From the NCBI RefSeq assembly GCF_001742225.1, contig NZ_CP017075.1, positions 2,108,001 through 2,172,000 on the forward strand: a DNA stretch of 64,000 nucleotides, in the 5' to 3' direction. The stretch's first letter is position 1; each line of letters opens with the position of its first letter. The notes beneath the pieces were generated by a model. The model did no database searches. It saw only the letters and a list, made by a program, of their open reading frames with translations, and was not told where the DNA came from. Positions 1 to 9,840 of the stretch are shown here, piece by piece. Position numbers and translations under genes: made by a program. Source of the DNA: Novosphingobium resinovorum (lineage in GTDB: Bacteria > Pseudomonadota > Alphaproteobacteria > Sphingomonadales > Sphingomonadaceae).

Positions 1-1111
1 AGCTTTCCACCGCCTGCCCGCACCACCATGTCGCGACGTTGGGCAAGATCGGCGCCTCGCCCAGCAGGGTGCGGCACAGGCGCGGCATGAAGGCCGCGAA
101 GGCTGCGGATTCGAGTACTTCGACGCCCGGCCAGTTGACCATCTCGACGCCGCCGCCCGCCCACGCCCCGAACAGGTTGGGCACGCCCAGCTGCGATTTC
201 GCGTCGAACGACAGCGGATCGAGCGCGGTGGTATCGATCCAGCGCCACACCGCGTCCACGCGCTTGGGCCCGGCAATGGTCCCGACGTAGAGCTTTTCGT
301 CGAGCACGGTGAGGTCGCGCCCCTCGACCAGCGGCAGGCCGAGGTAGCGGGCGAGGTGCGCCTGCTCGGCATAAGTCTGGTTGAAGCGGCCGGGCGTCAT
401 CAGCGCGATGCGCGGGTTCTCGCGGCGGCAGGCGGCGGCCATGCCCTCTACCATGCCCGAGAAGAACTCCGACAGGCGCCGCGCATGGGCATCGGCCAGC
501 AGGTTGCCGATCGCGCGCGACATCGCGAGGCGGTTCTCCAGCGCATAGCCGATCCCGCCGGCCACGCGCACCCGGTCCTGCAGCACCCGCCACTGCCCAC
601 GCGGCCCGCGTGCGAGGTCGGCGGCGTAGACGTGGATGAAGCGGCCCTCATGAGGCGTGCGCCCGATCATGCGCCGCGCGAAGAACGGGCTGCCGGCGAC
701 GACGGCGGCGGGAAGATGGCCGTCCGCCACCAGCTTCTGCTCGCCATAGATGTCGGTGGCGATCGCTTCCATCAGCTCGGCGCGCTGGATCAGGCCGCGT
801 TCGACCTGGCTCCACTCCTGCGCGCCGACGATCAGCGGCATCGCGTTGAGCGGCCATGAGCGCTCGTCCTCGTCCCCGGTCAGACGGAAGGCGAGCCCGA
901 GGTCGGCGGCATGGCGCGCGGTGGCGTCCTGCAGCGCCGAAGGGTCGCCATCGGTCGCCGCGGCGAGCCCGGCCGCAACCTTGCGCCACACGTCGGCGAC
1001 CGGACGGCTGGCATCGCCGAACAGGTCCCCGCGCGAGGCTTCGGCGGCATAGCCGTCAAGCCAGCTCGCGGTCGGGGCGAGATCGGGGCCGGAAGCAGGA
1101 CGGGTCACCAT
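1..1111 (-). CDS. Circularly permuted ATP-grasp family protein, partial (C-terminus outside window)
   Basis: The reading frame is open from an ATG at 1111 to the window edge, giving the first 370 residues; the stop lies outside. Visible family features are a glycine/arginine-rich stretch near residues 157-176 (FIHVYAADLARGP), then VLQDRVRVAGGIGYALENR near 177-194, which matches the conserved core of type 2 circularly permuted ATP-grasp proteins. Members are often fused to, or next to, an alpha-E domain. They are predicted to form amide bonds in an uncharacterised peptide-tagging pathway. The next gene upstream on the same strand is a transglutaminase/DUF2126 protein, the usual partner. The substrate is unknown. 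The family call is firm, the function is inference. Confidence 0.85.
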   Translation of the reverse strand, partial: MVTRPASGPDLAPTASWLDGYAAEASRGDLFGDASRPVADVWRKVAAGLAAATDGDPSALQDATARHAADLGLAFRLTGDEDERSWPLNAMPLIVGAQEWSQVERGLIQRAELMEAIATDIYGEQKLVADGHLPAAVVAGSPFFARRMIGRTPHEGRFIHVYAADLARGPRGQWRVLQDRVRVAGGIGYALENRLAMSRAIGNLLADAHARRLSEFFSGMVEGMAAACRRENPRIALMTPGRFNQTYAEQAHLARYLGLPLVEGRDLTVLDEKLYVGTIAGPKRVDAVWRWIDTTALDPLSFDAKSQLGVPNLFGAWAGGGVEMVNWPGVEVLESAAFAAFMPRLCRTLLGEAPILPNVATWWCGQAVES

Positions 1112-1120
1112 GGCAAACCT

Positions 1121-1240
1121 CGTCGTCCCGGACTTGATCCGGGACCGCTGGCCGTGACCAACCCGCTTGGCATCGAGGCGCCTTGCCGATGGCACCTGCC
1201 TAAAGACAGCCAGCGGTCCCGGATCAAGTCCGGGACGACG
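1121..1240. repeat. Large inverted repeat made of two REP-like palindromes
   Basis: Two perfect 31-base arms face each other at 1121-1151 and 1210-1240, with a 58-base loop. Each arm also holds its own small palindrome around CCCGG-acttgat-CCGGG. The element fills the gap between the two genes of the ATP-grasp/transglutaminase pair. It resembles a dispersed intergenic REP/BIME element and could fold in mRNA and reduce expression of the downstream ATP-grasp gene. Confidence 0.8.
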
Positions 1241-1276
1241 AATGATCTATGCGCGCTGCACCCCTCGAACATGCCC

Positions 1277-4200
1277 CTACATTAGCCGCGAGGGCCGCCT
1301 GAGGTCGAGAGTGTAGGGAAATTCACTCGGCAGCTCCTCCGCAGGCACCGGCAGCGGCCCCGGAGAGTGGCCGTGATCCTGGAACCGCGCCTTGCGCCGG
1401 GCCTCGGCCTCGTAGTCGTTGACCGGCACCGTGTCGTAGCTGCGCCCGCCCGGATGCGCGACCTGATAGACGCAGCCACCCAGCGAGCGGCCGTTCCACA
1501 AGTCGTAGATGTCGAAGGTCAGCGGCGCATGCGGCGGCAGCATCGGATGCATGCTCTCCGACGGCCACCACGCCTTGTAGCGCACGCCGCCCACGCCTTC
1601 GCCGTGCGCCACCTTGGTCAGCGGCACGCGGCGGCCGTTGCAGGTGATGACGTGACGGCCTTCGACAAGCCCTGTCGCCTTGACCTGCAGGCGCTCGGTG
1701 GAGCTGTCCACGTAGCGCACGGTGCCGCCGATCGCGCCGGTTTCGCCCAGCACGTTCCACGGTTCGAGCGCGTGGCTGATCTCGAGGTTGACGCCGCCGC
1801 CCTCGACCTCGCCGTGGACCGGGAAGCGGAACATGCGCTGCGCCTCGAACCACGACGGGTCGAAGTCGTAACCCGCACGGCGCAGGTCATCCAGCACGTC
1901 GAGGAAATCGGCCCAGACGTAATGGCCGAGCATGAAGCGGTCATGCAGCTGCGTGCCCCAGCGCACCAGCGGCCCTTCCACCGGCTCGCGCCAGAACCAC
2001 GCCGTCAGCGCGCGCAGAAGCAGCTGCTGGGCGCAGGACATGCGGCCCTCGGGCGGCATCTCGAAGCCCCGGAACTCGACGAGGCCGAGGCGGCCGGTCG
2101 GGCCATCGGGCGAGAACAGCTTGTCGATGCAGATCTCGGTGCGGTGGGTGTTGCCGGTCACGTCCACCAGAAGGTTGCGGAACAGGCGGTCCACCACCCA
2201 CGGCGCGGGCTGCTGCATGTGCGGACCGGGCACCTGCGAGAGCGCGATTTCCAGCTCGTAGAGCGCGTCGTGCCGCGCCTCGTCGATGCGCGGCGCCTGG
2301 CTCGTCGGGCCGATGAACAGGCCGGAGAACAGGTAGCTGAGCGAGGGATGCCGCTGCCAGTAGGTGACGAAGCTCTTGAGCAGGTCCGGGCGGCGGATGA
2401 ACGGGCTGTCGAGCAAGGTCGGCCCGCCCAGCACGATGTGATTGCCGCCGCCGGTGCCGATCGAGCGGCCGTCGACCATGAACTTGTCGGCGGTCAACCC
2501 GATCTCGCGCGCGCAGTCGTAGAGCGTCTCGGTGATCTCCACCGTCTCGCGCCAGCTGGCGGAAGGATGGATGTTGACTTCGATGACGCCGGGATCGGGC
2601 GTGACCTTGAGCACCATCAGGCGCGGGTCCGGCGGCGGCGCATAGCCCTCGATCCGGATCGGCAGCTTCTGCACCTCGGCCACCGCCTCGATCGCGGCGA
2701 CGAGTTCGAGGTAGTCCTCCAGCGCCTCAACCGGGGGAATGAACACGGCCAGGTAATCGCCGCGAGGCTCGACCGTGACGGCCGTGCGCACGGCGCCCTC
2801 GATGATGTCCTGATCGACCGCCGGACCGGTAAAGCTGTGCGGCTCGGGCACCGCCTGGGAACGCTGCGCCGTGCCGACCTCGCGCCCCTGATTGCCGCGC
2901 TCGATCGCCTGGAGACGGAAATCGGCGAGGGGTTGGCGCGGCTCTGCCGTGTCGCGCGGGTGAATGTAGGGAAAGTCGGCCGGCGCCACATAGGGCAGCG
3001 AGCCCAGCGGCAGGCGATAACCCAGCGCGGAATCGCCCGGAACCGCCGTCAGCACGCCCTTGCGCACGCGCCAGTATTCGCTCTTCCAGCGCGGCGTGGA
3101 CTTATCCTTCGCGTTCCAGCGCTGCACCGGCAGTACGACGCCGACCGGCTGCTCCACCCCTCGCCGATACGTGCGGCGGAAGCGGCGGGCCAGTTCCTCG
3201 TCCTCGATCGCAGGGTCGAGCGGCGTGGTGTTCACCGGCAGTTCGTCCTCGCGCAGCATCCAGACGCCGCGATCCTCGAACACCGGCTGGACGTAGCCGC
3301 GCTCCAGCCCCAGCCCCTGCGCCGCTCCGGCCAGCAGGTTGGCGGCGGCGAGCACGTCGATGGTGGGCACCGGATCGGGATCGCCGCCCTTCTCCAGCGG
3401 CTTCTCCCCTGCGATCAGGCTGTCGTCATGCCAGATCGGCACGCCGTCCTTGCGCCAGTAGATCGAGTAGCCCCAGCGCGGCAGCGTCTCTCCGGGATAC
3501 CACTTGCCCTGCCCGTGGTGGAGCAGCGATCCCGGCGCGAACTTCGCGCGCAGCAGGCGGATCAGCTTGTCTGCATAGGCAGCCTTGGTCGGGCCGACCG
3601 CGGCGCTGTTCCACTCCGGCGCCTCGAAGTCGGTGGCGGCGATGAAGGTCGGCTCGCCGCCCATCGTCAGGTTTACGCCCCAGGCGGTGAGGTCCGCGTC
3701 CACCTTGTCGCCCAGCGCCAGCAGGCCGTCCCAGCGCTCGTCGGTGAAAGGCTTGGTGATGCGCACCGCTTCGGCGATGCGGCTGACGTTCATCTTGAAG
3801 TCGAAATCGACTTCGGCGGGCTCGGCCATGCCCTCGATCGGGGTGGCGGAGCGGTAATGCGGCGCGGCGCAAAGCGGAATGTGCCCCTCGCCCGCGAACA
3901 TGCCGGACGTGGCGTCGAGCGCGATCCAGCCCGCGCCGGGCACATAAGCCTCGGCCCAGGCGTGGAGGTCAGTGACGTCCTCCAGCACGCCGACCGGCCC
4001 TTCCTTGGGCAGCACGTCGGCGACCAGCTGGATCGAATAGCCGGACACGAACCGCGCCGCGAAGCCGAGGCGCCGCAGCAGCTGCACCAGTAGCCACGCC
4101 GAATCGCGGCACGATCCGATGCCGACCTTCAGCGTCTCCTCGGGCGTCATCACGCCCTGCTCCATGCGGATCACGTAGTCGATGCGCTGCTGCAGGCGGC

Positions 4201-4645
4201 TGTTGATGTCGACGAGGAAATCGACCGTGCGGCCTTCGTAGTCGGCATGCTGGGCGACCAGCGCCTCGAACAGCGGGCCCTGCTCCTCGACCTCGAAATA
4301 GGCGGAAAGGTCCGCTTTCATGCCTTCCGAATAAGCGAAGGGATATTCCTCCGCCTCCGGCTCCACGAAGAAGTCGAACGGGTTGATGACGGCAAGTTCC
4401 GCCAGCAAATCGACCTCGATGGAGAAATGATCGACCGGATCGGGAAACACCACGCGCGCCAGCCAGTTGCCGTGCGGGTCCTGCTGCCAGTTCAGGAAAT
4501 GCTCGGGCGGGCTGATCTTCAGCGAGTAGTTGGGCACCTCCGTCCGACTGTGCGGCGCCGGGCGAAGCCGGATGACCTGGGGGCCGAGACGGATGCGCCG
4601 CGAATAGCGGTAGCGGGTGAGATGGTGCAGGGCTGCCTTGATCAT
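1277..4645 (-). CDS. Transglutaminase-like / DUF2126 (putative amidoligase) protein
   Basis: A 1122-residue protein. Residues 1-85 look like the bacterial transglutaminase N-terminal domain. A transglutaminase core follows with catalytic Cys179 ([10 protein letters not shown]), His228 (DLHAWAEAY) and Asp244 (WIALDATSG). The remaining ~800 residues match DUF2126, described as a putative amidoligase. The start was placed at the ATG at 4645 ([17 protein letters not shown]), where family similarity begins; an open frame extends 24 codons further but looks non-coding. It is upstream of, and probably cotranscribed with, the circularly permuted ATP-grasp gene. Together they suggest synthesis and trimming of an unknown isopeptide or peptide tag; this is inference. 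Confidence 0.9.
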   Translation of the reverse strand: MIKAALHHLTRYRYSRRIRLGPQVIRLRPAPHSRTEVPNYSLKISPPEHFLNWQQDPHGNWLARVVFPDPVDHFSIEVDLLAELAVINPFDFFVEPEAEEYPFAYSEGMKADLSAYFEVEEQGPLFEALVAQHADYEGRTVDFLVDINSRLQQRIDYVIRMEQGVMTPEETLKVGIGSCRDSAWLLVQLLRRLGFAARFVSGYSIQLVADVLPKEGPVGVLEDVTDLHAWAEAYVPGAGWIALDATSGMFAGEGHIPLCAAPHYRSATPIEGMAEPAEVDFDFKMNVSRIAEAVRITKPFTDERWDGLLALGDKVDADLTAWGVNLTMGGEPTFIAATDFEAPEWNSAAVGPTKAAYADKLIRLLRAKFAPGSLLHHGQGKWYPGETLPRWGYSIYWRKDGVPIWHDDSLIAGEKPLEKGGDPDPVPTIDVLAAANLLAGAAQGLGLERGYVQPVFEDRGVWMLREDELPVNTTPLDPAIEDEELARRFRRTYRRGVEQPVGVVLPVQRWNAKDKSTPRWKSEYWRVRKGVLTAVPGDSALGYRLPLGSLPYVAPADFPYIHPRDTAEPRQPLADFRLQAIERGNQGREVGTAQRSQAVPEPHSFTGPAVDQDIIEGAVRTAVTVEPRGDYLAVFIPPVEALEDYLELVAAIEAVAEVQKLPIRIEGYAPPPDPRLMVLKVTPDPGVIEVNIHPSASWRETVEITETLYDCAREIGLTADKFMVDGRSIGTGGGNHIVLGGPTLLDSPFIRRPDLLKSFVTYWQRHPSLSYLFSGLFIGPTSQAPRIDEARHDALYELEIALSQVPGPHMQQPAPWVVDRLFRNLLVDVTGNTHRTEICIDKLFSPDGPTGRLGLVEFRGFEMPPEGRMSCAQQLLLRALTAWFWREPVEGPLVRWGTQLHDRFMLGHYVWADFLDVLDDLRRAGYDFDPSWFEAQRMFRFPVHGEVEGGGVNLEISHALEPWNVLGETGAIGGTVRYVDSSTERLQVKATGLVEGRHVITCNGRRVPLTKVAHGEGVGGVRYKAWWPSESMHPMLPPHAPLTFDIYDLWNGRSLGGCVYQVAHPGGRSYDTVPVNDYEAEARRKARFQDHGHSPGPLPVPAEELPSEFPYTLDLRRPSRLM

Positions 4646-4719
4646 CGAAACGGAGTGTGCGCGATTCAATGCTGCACTGCAACGATTGTTCAACAGTGGG
4701 CGTAAAACCTTCCCCACAC

Positions 4720-4748
4720 CGTCGCACTTGTGTCATTCTTGCGTGCGA
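4720..4748 (+). promoter_or_regulatory. Weak candidate Pho box before ppk
   Basis: One good heptamer, TGTCATT at 4731-4737, is flanked at 11-bp spacing by poorer ones, CGTCGCA (4720-4726) and CGTGCGA (4742-4748). It lies just upstream of the likely ppk start, which is close for a PhoB site. Only the central heptamer is convincing. Confidence 0.3.
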
Positions 4749-4759
4749 AAGGGCTTCTC

Positions 4760-6940
4760 GTGAATACCATGGACATGCTGACCGCCAACGAACCCGCGCA
4801 GGACGTGGAGGAAACCGAAGACCTCGCCACCCTGCCTTCGCGCTACTTCAACCGCGAACTGAGCTGGCTCGCCTTCAACGAGCGCGTGCTGGCCGAGGCC
4901 TGCAACCCGAACTATCCGCTGCTGGAGCGGCTGCGCTTCCTGTCGATCTCGGGCAACAACATCGACGAGTTCCTGATGGTGCGCGTCGCCGGCTTCCACG
5001 CGCAGGTGCGCCGCCAGATCGAGGAAATCTCGATGGACGGCCTCACCCCGTCGCAGGCGATCGCGGTCACGCACGAAAAAGTGATGGAGCTGGAGCGAAT
5101 CCAGCAGGAAACCTGGTCCACCCTCAAGACCCAGCTCGGCGAAGCAGGCATCACCGTCGTCGGCGAGGATGACAAGCTCGACCGCGAGCGCGAGAAGTGG
5201 CTGCGCGAATACTTCATCGAACAGGTCATGCCGGTGATCACCCCGCAGGCGATCGACCCGGCGCACCCCTTCCCCTTCGTCGCCAACCAGGGCATCGGCG
5301 TACTGTTCTCGCTGACGCGCGAGGCGGACGAGGCGTCGGTGATGGAGATGGTGCTGATCCCCTCGCCGCTGCCGCGCTTCGTGCGCATTCCGGGCGCCGA
5401 GGCATCCTGGATCTCGATCGAGGACCTGATCTGCCGCAACACCGAGGAGCTGTTCCCCGGCTTCCGCTTCAACGGCCACGGCGTGTTCCGCATCCTGCGC
5501 GACAGCGACCTCGAGGTCGAGGAAGACGCCGAGGACCTCGTGCGCTACTTCCGCACCGCGATCCAGCGCCGCCGCCGCGGCCTCGTCATCGTGCTGCAAC
5601 TGCAGGGCAAGTTCGACCCGGCCGCCGAGGAAATCCTGCGCACGCAGCTGGGCCTCGACAAGGCCCTCATCATGAAGACCGACGGCATCATCGGCTTCTC
5701 GGGCCTGTCGGCGATCTGCGACGAGGACCGGCCCGAGCTGAAGTTCGAGCCCTACACCCCGCGCTACCCCGAGCGCATCCTGGAACATGACGGCGACATC
5801 TTCGCGGCGATCCGCGAGAAGGACATCGTCGTCCAGCATCCTTACGAGAGCTTCGAGGTCGTCATCGACTTCCTGCGCCAGGCCGCGCTCGACCCGGACG
5901 TGGTGGCGATCAAGCAGACGCTCTACCGCGCGGGCAAGCAGTCGGCGATCATCTCGGCGCTGATCCAGGCGGCCGAGCAGGGCAAGTCGGTGACCGCCGT
6001 GGTCGAACTGAAAGCCCGCTTCGACGAGGAACAGAACCTCCTCTGGGCCAGCCAGCTCGAACGCGCGGGCGTCCAGGTGATCTACGGCTTCGTCGACTGG
6101 AAGACCCACGCCAAGGTTTCGGCGGTGGTGCGGCGCGAGAACGGTTCGTACCGGACCTACTGCCACTTCGGCACCGGCAACTACCACCCGATCACCGCGC
6201 GCGTGTATACCGACCTGTCGTACTTCACCGCCGAACCGGCGGCGGGACGCGACGTGGTGCGCCTGTTCAACTTCATCACCGGCTACGTCGAGCCCAAGAG
6301 CCTCGAAATGCTCTCGATCTCCCCGATCTCACTGCGCTCGACCCTCAACGACTGCATCGACGCCGAGATCGCCAATGCCGAAGCCGGCAAGCCCGCGGCG
6401 ATCTGGGCCAAGCTGAACTCGCTGACCGACCCCGACCTGATCGACCGCCTCTATGCCGCCAGCCGGGCGGGCGTGGACATCGACCTCGTCGTGCGCGGCA
6501 TCTGCTGCCTGCGTCCGGGCGTGCCGGGCCTGTCGGAGAACATCGCGGTCAAGTCGATCATCGGCCGCTTCCTCGAACACGCGCGCATCTGGGCTTTCGC
6601 CAACGGCGCCTACCTGCCAAACCGCCGCGCCAAGCTGTTCATCACCTCGGCCGACGGCATGAGCCGCAACCTCGACCGCCGCGTCGAAGTGCTGCTGCCG
6701 ATCCGCAATAAGACGGTGCACGACCAGGTGCTCGACCAGGTCATGCTGGCGAACCTGCTGGACTCCGAACAGTCTTGGGATCTGGCGCCGGACGGTTCCT
6801 ACGACCGCGTCGGCGAAGTGGAGAACCCCTTCAATCTCCACCGCTATTTCATGACCAACCCGTCGCTTTCCGGACGCGGCGCAGCACTCGACAGTGGACG
6901 AAAGGTGCCGAAGCTGTCGCTGAGGCGTGGCAACATCTGA
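4760..6940 (+). CDS. ppk1: Polyphosphate kinase 1
   Basis: This is PPK1, which reversibly transfers the ATP gamma-phosphate to polyphosphate. The N-terminal domain begins RYFNRELSWLAFNERVL. The body has the PPK1 blocks FLSISGNNIDEFLMVR, ELKARFDEEQN, a His-containing THAKVSAVVRRE, FGTGNYHP, and a second catalytic-domain stretch FLEHARIWAFANGAYLP carrying a family-conserved His. Length is about 726 residues, normal for PPK1. I chose the GTG at 4760 because AAAGGG sits six bases before it; the ATG at 4769 is an alternative. It starts divergently from the transglutaminase gene and is followed by ppx, the usual ppk-ppx pair. Confidence 0.95.
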   Translation: MNTMDMLTANEPAQDVEETEDLATLPSRYFNRELSWLAFNERVLAEACNPNYPLLERLRFLSISGNNIDEFLMVRVAGFHAQVRRQIEEISMDGLTPSQAIAVTHEKVMELERIQQETWSTLKTQLGEAGITVVGEDDKLDREREKWLREYFIEQVMPVITPQAIDPAHPFPFVANQGIGVLFSLTREADEASVMEMVLIPSPLPRFVRIPGAEASWISIEDLICRNTEELFPGFRFNGHGVFRILRDSDLEVEEDAEDLVRYFRTAIQRRRRGLVIVLQLQGKFDPAAEEILRTQLGLDKALIMKTDGIIGFSGLSAICDEDRPELKFEPYTPRYPERILEHDGDIFAAIREKDIVVQHPYESFEVVIDFLRQAALDPDVVAIKQTLYRAGKQSAIISALIQAAEQGKSVTAVVELKARFDEEQNLLWASQLERAGVQVIYGFVDWKTHAKVSAVVRRENGSYRTYCHFGTGNYHPITARVYTDLSYFTAEPAAGRDVVRLFNFITGYVEPKSLEMLSISPISLRSTLNDCIDAEIANAEAGKPAAIWAKLNSLTDPDLIDRLYAASRAGVDIDLVVRGICCLRPGVPGLSENIAVKSIIGRFLEHARIWAFANGAYLPNRRAKLFITSADGMSRNLDRRVEVLLPIRNKTVHDQVLDQVMLANLLDSEQSWDLAPDGSYDRVGEVENPFNLHRYFMTNPSLSGRGAALDSGRKVPKLSLRRGNI

Positions 6941-6958
6941 CACGATGCCCAGCCCCTT

Positions 6959-6997
6959 CGTCATTGCGAGCGCAGCGAAGCCGCGCTCGCAATGACG
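6959..6997. repeat. REP-like hairpin (CATTGCGAGCG family) between ppk and ppx
   Basis: Arms at 6959-6972 and 6984-6997 are exact reverse complements with an 11-base loop. The same unit recurs at 48685-48715. It lies between ppk and ppx and could act as a transcript-stabilising or attenuating hairpin. Confidence 0.75.
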
Positions 6998-7131
6998 AAC
7001 GACAGGTTCACATTCCCGCGCAAAGATGACGAGAGAGGGGACAAATGTGACCCCTCACACTTCACCTTGCGTCAGCGCCGCTCTAAAGAGCGCATCGCAA
7101 CCTTGGGCCCTTGTGGTAAGTATTGACCAGA

Positions 7132-8640
7132 ATGATCGGCATCAGCCAGTCCAGCGCCCGGCGCGCCATCATCGACATCGGATCGAACACGGTACGCCTC
7201 GTCGTCTACAACGGGCCGCCGCGTTCGCCGGTCGTCGTGCTCAACGAGAAGGTCAACGCCCGGCTCGGCAAGGACCTCGGCCGCACCGGCGCGATCGGCG
7301 AGAAGTCGATGCGCACGGCCCTCGCCGCGCTGGCGCGATTCGCCACGCTGCTGCGGCTGCAGGGGGTGGACGACGTCGAATGCGTCGCCACCGCCGCCGC
7401 GCGCGATGCCTCCAACGGACCTGCATTCCTTGAGGCCGTGCGCGGCTTCGGTCTCTCTCCCCGCCTGCTTTCTGGCGAGGAGGAAGCCCGCGCCAGCGCC
7501 ACCGGCGTCATCGCCGCCTTCCCGGGCGCGCGCGGCATCGCGGCCGACCTCGGCGGTGGCAGCCTCGAACTGGTGGAGATCGACGCGGCGGTTCCCGGCG
7601 GCATCGCTCCGGGCGGGATCACCCTTCCCTTCGGCACCTTGCGCCTGCCGGACCTGCGCGCGCTGGGCCAGCAGAAGTTCGCCGCTGCCGTGCGCGACGG
7701 CCTTTCCGCGCGGGGCTGGGGCGTCAATGGTCACCACGGCGGCCGCGGGATACCGCTCTACATCGTCGGCGGTTCGTGGCGCGCGCTGGCGCTGCAGGCG
7801 ATGCGCGTGCTCGACTGGCCGGTGGACGATCCGCATGGCTTCGAACTCGCCCCGTCCGAGGCGATGCATCTCGCCCGGCAGTTCGCCAAGGGCAAGCTCG
7901 AGAACCCCGATCCGCGCATCTCTGCCTCGCGCCTTGCCACACTGCCCGACGCCGCCGCGCTGATGGCGCAGATGGTCGGGCAACTGCATCCCTCACGCCT
8001 GATCTTCTCGTCCTGGGGCCTGCGCGAAGGGCTGCTGCACATGCAGCTTCCCGAGAGCATCCGTCAGGAAAGCCCGATGCTGGCCAGCGTCGCCGATTTC
8101 GCGCAGACCGCCCGCGTCAGCGCCGACGACGCCGTGCGCATCGCCGAATGGACCGCCCCCGCCTGCACGCAGGCCCGGACCGACGCCGACTTGCGCAAGG
8201 CCGCCAGCCTGCTCGCCCTCGCCGCGATGCGCACCGAACCGAACATGCGCACCGAGGAAGCGCTTACCTGGGCCCTGCGCAAGCGCTGGATCGGCCTCGA
8301 CATGCGCGGGCGCGGCATGATGGCGATGACCGTCTTTGCGAACTCCGGCGAGACCGAGGTGCCGCCGCAGTTCACCAAGCTGGCCAGCGACGAGGACTTG
8401 CGCCGCGCGATTGGCTGGGGCCTCGCGGTGCGCCTGTGCCGACGCCTGACCGGCGGCGTTGCGGGCGGTCTTGCCGCGACCTCGCTGGCCGTGGAGCAGG
8501 GCACGCTGGTGCTGACCGTGCAGGACGCCGTGCGGCCGCTCTACGGCGCGGGCAACGGCAAGGACCTGAAAGCGCTGGCCGACTGGCTAAGACTGGGATG
8601 CCGGGTGCAGGACGCACAAGGGTCCGCGATCGAGGCGTGA
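7132..8640 (+). CDS. ppx: Exopolyphosphatase, Ppx/GppA family
   Basis: A Ppx/GppA phosphatase of the ASKHA fold, which releases phosphate from polyphosphate ends (or from pppGpp in GppA members). Residues near 10-25 read AIIDIGSNTVRLVVY, the first phosphate-binding motif. The second block is ADLGGGSLELVEI at about residues 138-150. The C-terminal part (MRTEEALTWALRKRWIGLDMRGRGM) is typical of alphaproteobacterial Ppx. Length is 502 residues. The start is the ATG at 7132; a TTG at 7123 is also in frame. It follows ppk after a REP hairpin and converges on the T4SS operon. Confidence 0.93.
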   Translation: MIGISQSSARRAIIDIGSNTVRLVVYNGPPRSPVVVLNEKVNARLGKDLGRTGAIGEKSMRTALAALARFATLLRLQGVDDVECVATAAARDASNGPAFLEAVRGFGLSPRLLSGEEEARASATGVIAAFPGARGIAADLGGGSLELVEIDAAVPGGIAPGGITLPFGTLRLPDLRALGQQKFAAAVRDGLSARGWGVNGHHGGRGIPLYIVGGSWRALALQAMRVLDWPVDDPHGFELAPSEAMHLARQFAKGKLENPDPRISASRLATLPDAAALMAQMVGQLHPSRLIFSSWGLREGLLHMQLPESIRQESPMLASVADFAQTARVSADDAVRIAEWTAPACTQARTDADLRKAASLLALAAMRTEPNMRTEEALTWALRKRWIGLDMRGRGMMAMTVFANSGETEVPPQFTKLASDEDLRRAIGWGLAVRLCRRLTGGVAGGLAATSLAVEQGTLVLTVQDAVRPLYGAGNGKDLKALADWLRLGCRVQDAQGSAIEA

Positions 8641-8681
8641 TGTTGATCCCGGCTTGATCCGGAAACCTCGTTGCGCGTTGG

Positions 8682-8762
8682 TGGGGCCTCAACAGGCTCA
8701 GCCTGAGCGGGATTTAAAGACCCGCTCTCAAACCCGCTCAGCCTGAGCTTGTCGAAGCCCCA
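8682..8762. repeat. REP-like palindrome pair (CTCAGCCTGAGC family)
   Basis: Two copies of a GGCTCAGCCTGAGCGG-like unit in opposite orientation fill the gap between the convergent ppx and virB11 ends. The same family appears at 22495-22594 and 30027-30108. It may act as a bidirectional terminator. Confidence 0.75.
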
Positions 8763-8784
8763 TCAACGAAACCCAACAAGCGCA

Positions 8785-9834
8785 TCACACCAGCGTCTTG
8801 CTCTCCGCGATCGCCGAGATGCCGCGCTTGCCGCCGCTGCGGTCGAGCTGCACCACGATGTCGATCACCGAGGACGCATATTCCAGCGTCTCCGCGCGGG
8901 TCAGGCCGATACCGGTCTGCATCGACATCAGCGCGATCTGCTCCAGCGCACCGCGCGGAGTGTTCGCGTGGACGGTCGAGAACGAACCCGGGTGGCCCGT
9001 GTTGATGGCGCGCAGGAAGCTGACCGTCTCGGTGCCGCGCAGTTCGCCCAGCACGATGCGGTCGGGACGCAGGCGCAGCGCCGCTTGCAGGAGGTCGTTG
9101 GCCGAGACCTTGGCCTCGCCCAGTTCGCCCTTCACGGCGATGAGGCCGACGCCGTTCGCGCCCGGCAGGCGCAGTTCGGCGGTATCCTCGACCAGCACCA
9201 CGCGCTCATGCTCCGGGATTTCGGACAGCATCGCATTGAGGAACGTGGTCTTGCCGGTCGAAGTGCCGCCCGAGATCAGGATCGTCCGACGCCGCCGGAT
9301 CGCGTCGCGCAGGAAGGCGATCGGCTCCAGCATGGCGTCGGGCGCGGGTTCCTCGATATGCGGCGGGATCGGGCCGCGATCGTAGGCATCGAGCGGCAGT
9401 TCCAGCAATCGATGCCGACGGATCGCCAGCGCCCAGTTCGCGCGCGTGGCGGGCGGCCCGACCAGCTGGATACGCGCGCCTGAGTGCCCGCCATAAGCCG
9501 GAAGCGTCGCCGAGAGCAGCGGATGCTCGCGGTTGATGCCCTGGTGGCTGATCCGCGCGACCTGCTCGGCGAGACGCTGCAGCAGGCGATTGTCCATCTG
9601 CGGCAGCGCGATGCACTGCATGCCGGACAGCGCCGCGTCTTCCACCCAGATCTCGCCGGGGCGGTTGACGAGGATTTCGGTCACCGTCTCCTTGTCGAGC
9701 CACGGGCGCAGCGGCGCGAGGTAGGCGTCGAGATAGACGCTGCGCGGCTCCGCATGGATGGGCGTGTCAGCCATGGGCGCCACAGTCACGGACGCATGCG
9801 CAGCAGCAGGCTGCAAGGTGAGGACTTCGGCCAT
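8785..9834 (-). CDS. virB11: Type IV secretion ATPase VirB11
   Basis: A 349-residue hexameric traffic ATPase on the cytoplasmic face of the T4SS. Walker A is GGTSTGKTTF near residues 188-197. The Asp box VVLVEDTAEL follows. LRPDRIVLGELRGTE is Walker B and HPGSFSTVHANTPRGALEQI is the His box. This is the last gene of a seven-gene operon and starts six bases after virB10. The mild N-terminal extension (Ala-rich, residues 1-30) precedes the usual N-terminal domain. A motor next to VirB4 but without VirD4 in the locus is notable. Confidence 0.95.
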   Translation of the reverse strand: MAEVLTLQPAAAHASVTVAPMADTPIHAEPRSVYLDAYLAPLRPWLDKETVTEILVNRPGEIWVEDAALSGMQCIALPQMDNRLLQRLAEQVARISHQGINREHPLLSATLPAYGGHSGARIQLVGPPATRANWALAIRRHRLLELPLDAYDRGPIPPHIEEPAPDAMLEPIAFLRDAIRRRRTILISGGTSTGKTTFLNAMLSEIPEHERVVLVEDTAELRLPGANGVGLIAVKGELGEAKVSANDLLQAALRLRPDRIVLGELRGTETVSFLRAINTGHPGSFSTVHANTPRGALEQIALMSMQTGIGLTRAETLEYASSVIDIVVQLDRSGGKRGISAIAESKTLV

Positions 9835-9840
9835 GATCGC

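Noticed and set aside
1367..4093. A long open frame (about 900 codons) on the strand opposite the transglutaminase gene
   Set aside because: High GC makes antisense frames stay open. The translation is Arg/His/Ala-rich, has no domain, and the real gene on the other strand has clear catalytic motifs.
7040..7070. A Pho box upstream of ppx (TGTGACC-like)
   Set aside because: Only one poor heptamer with no partner at 11-bp spacing.
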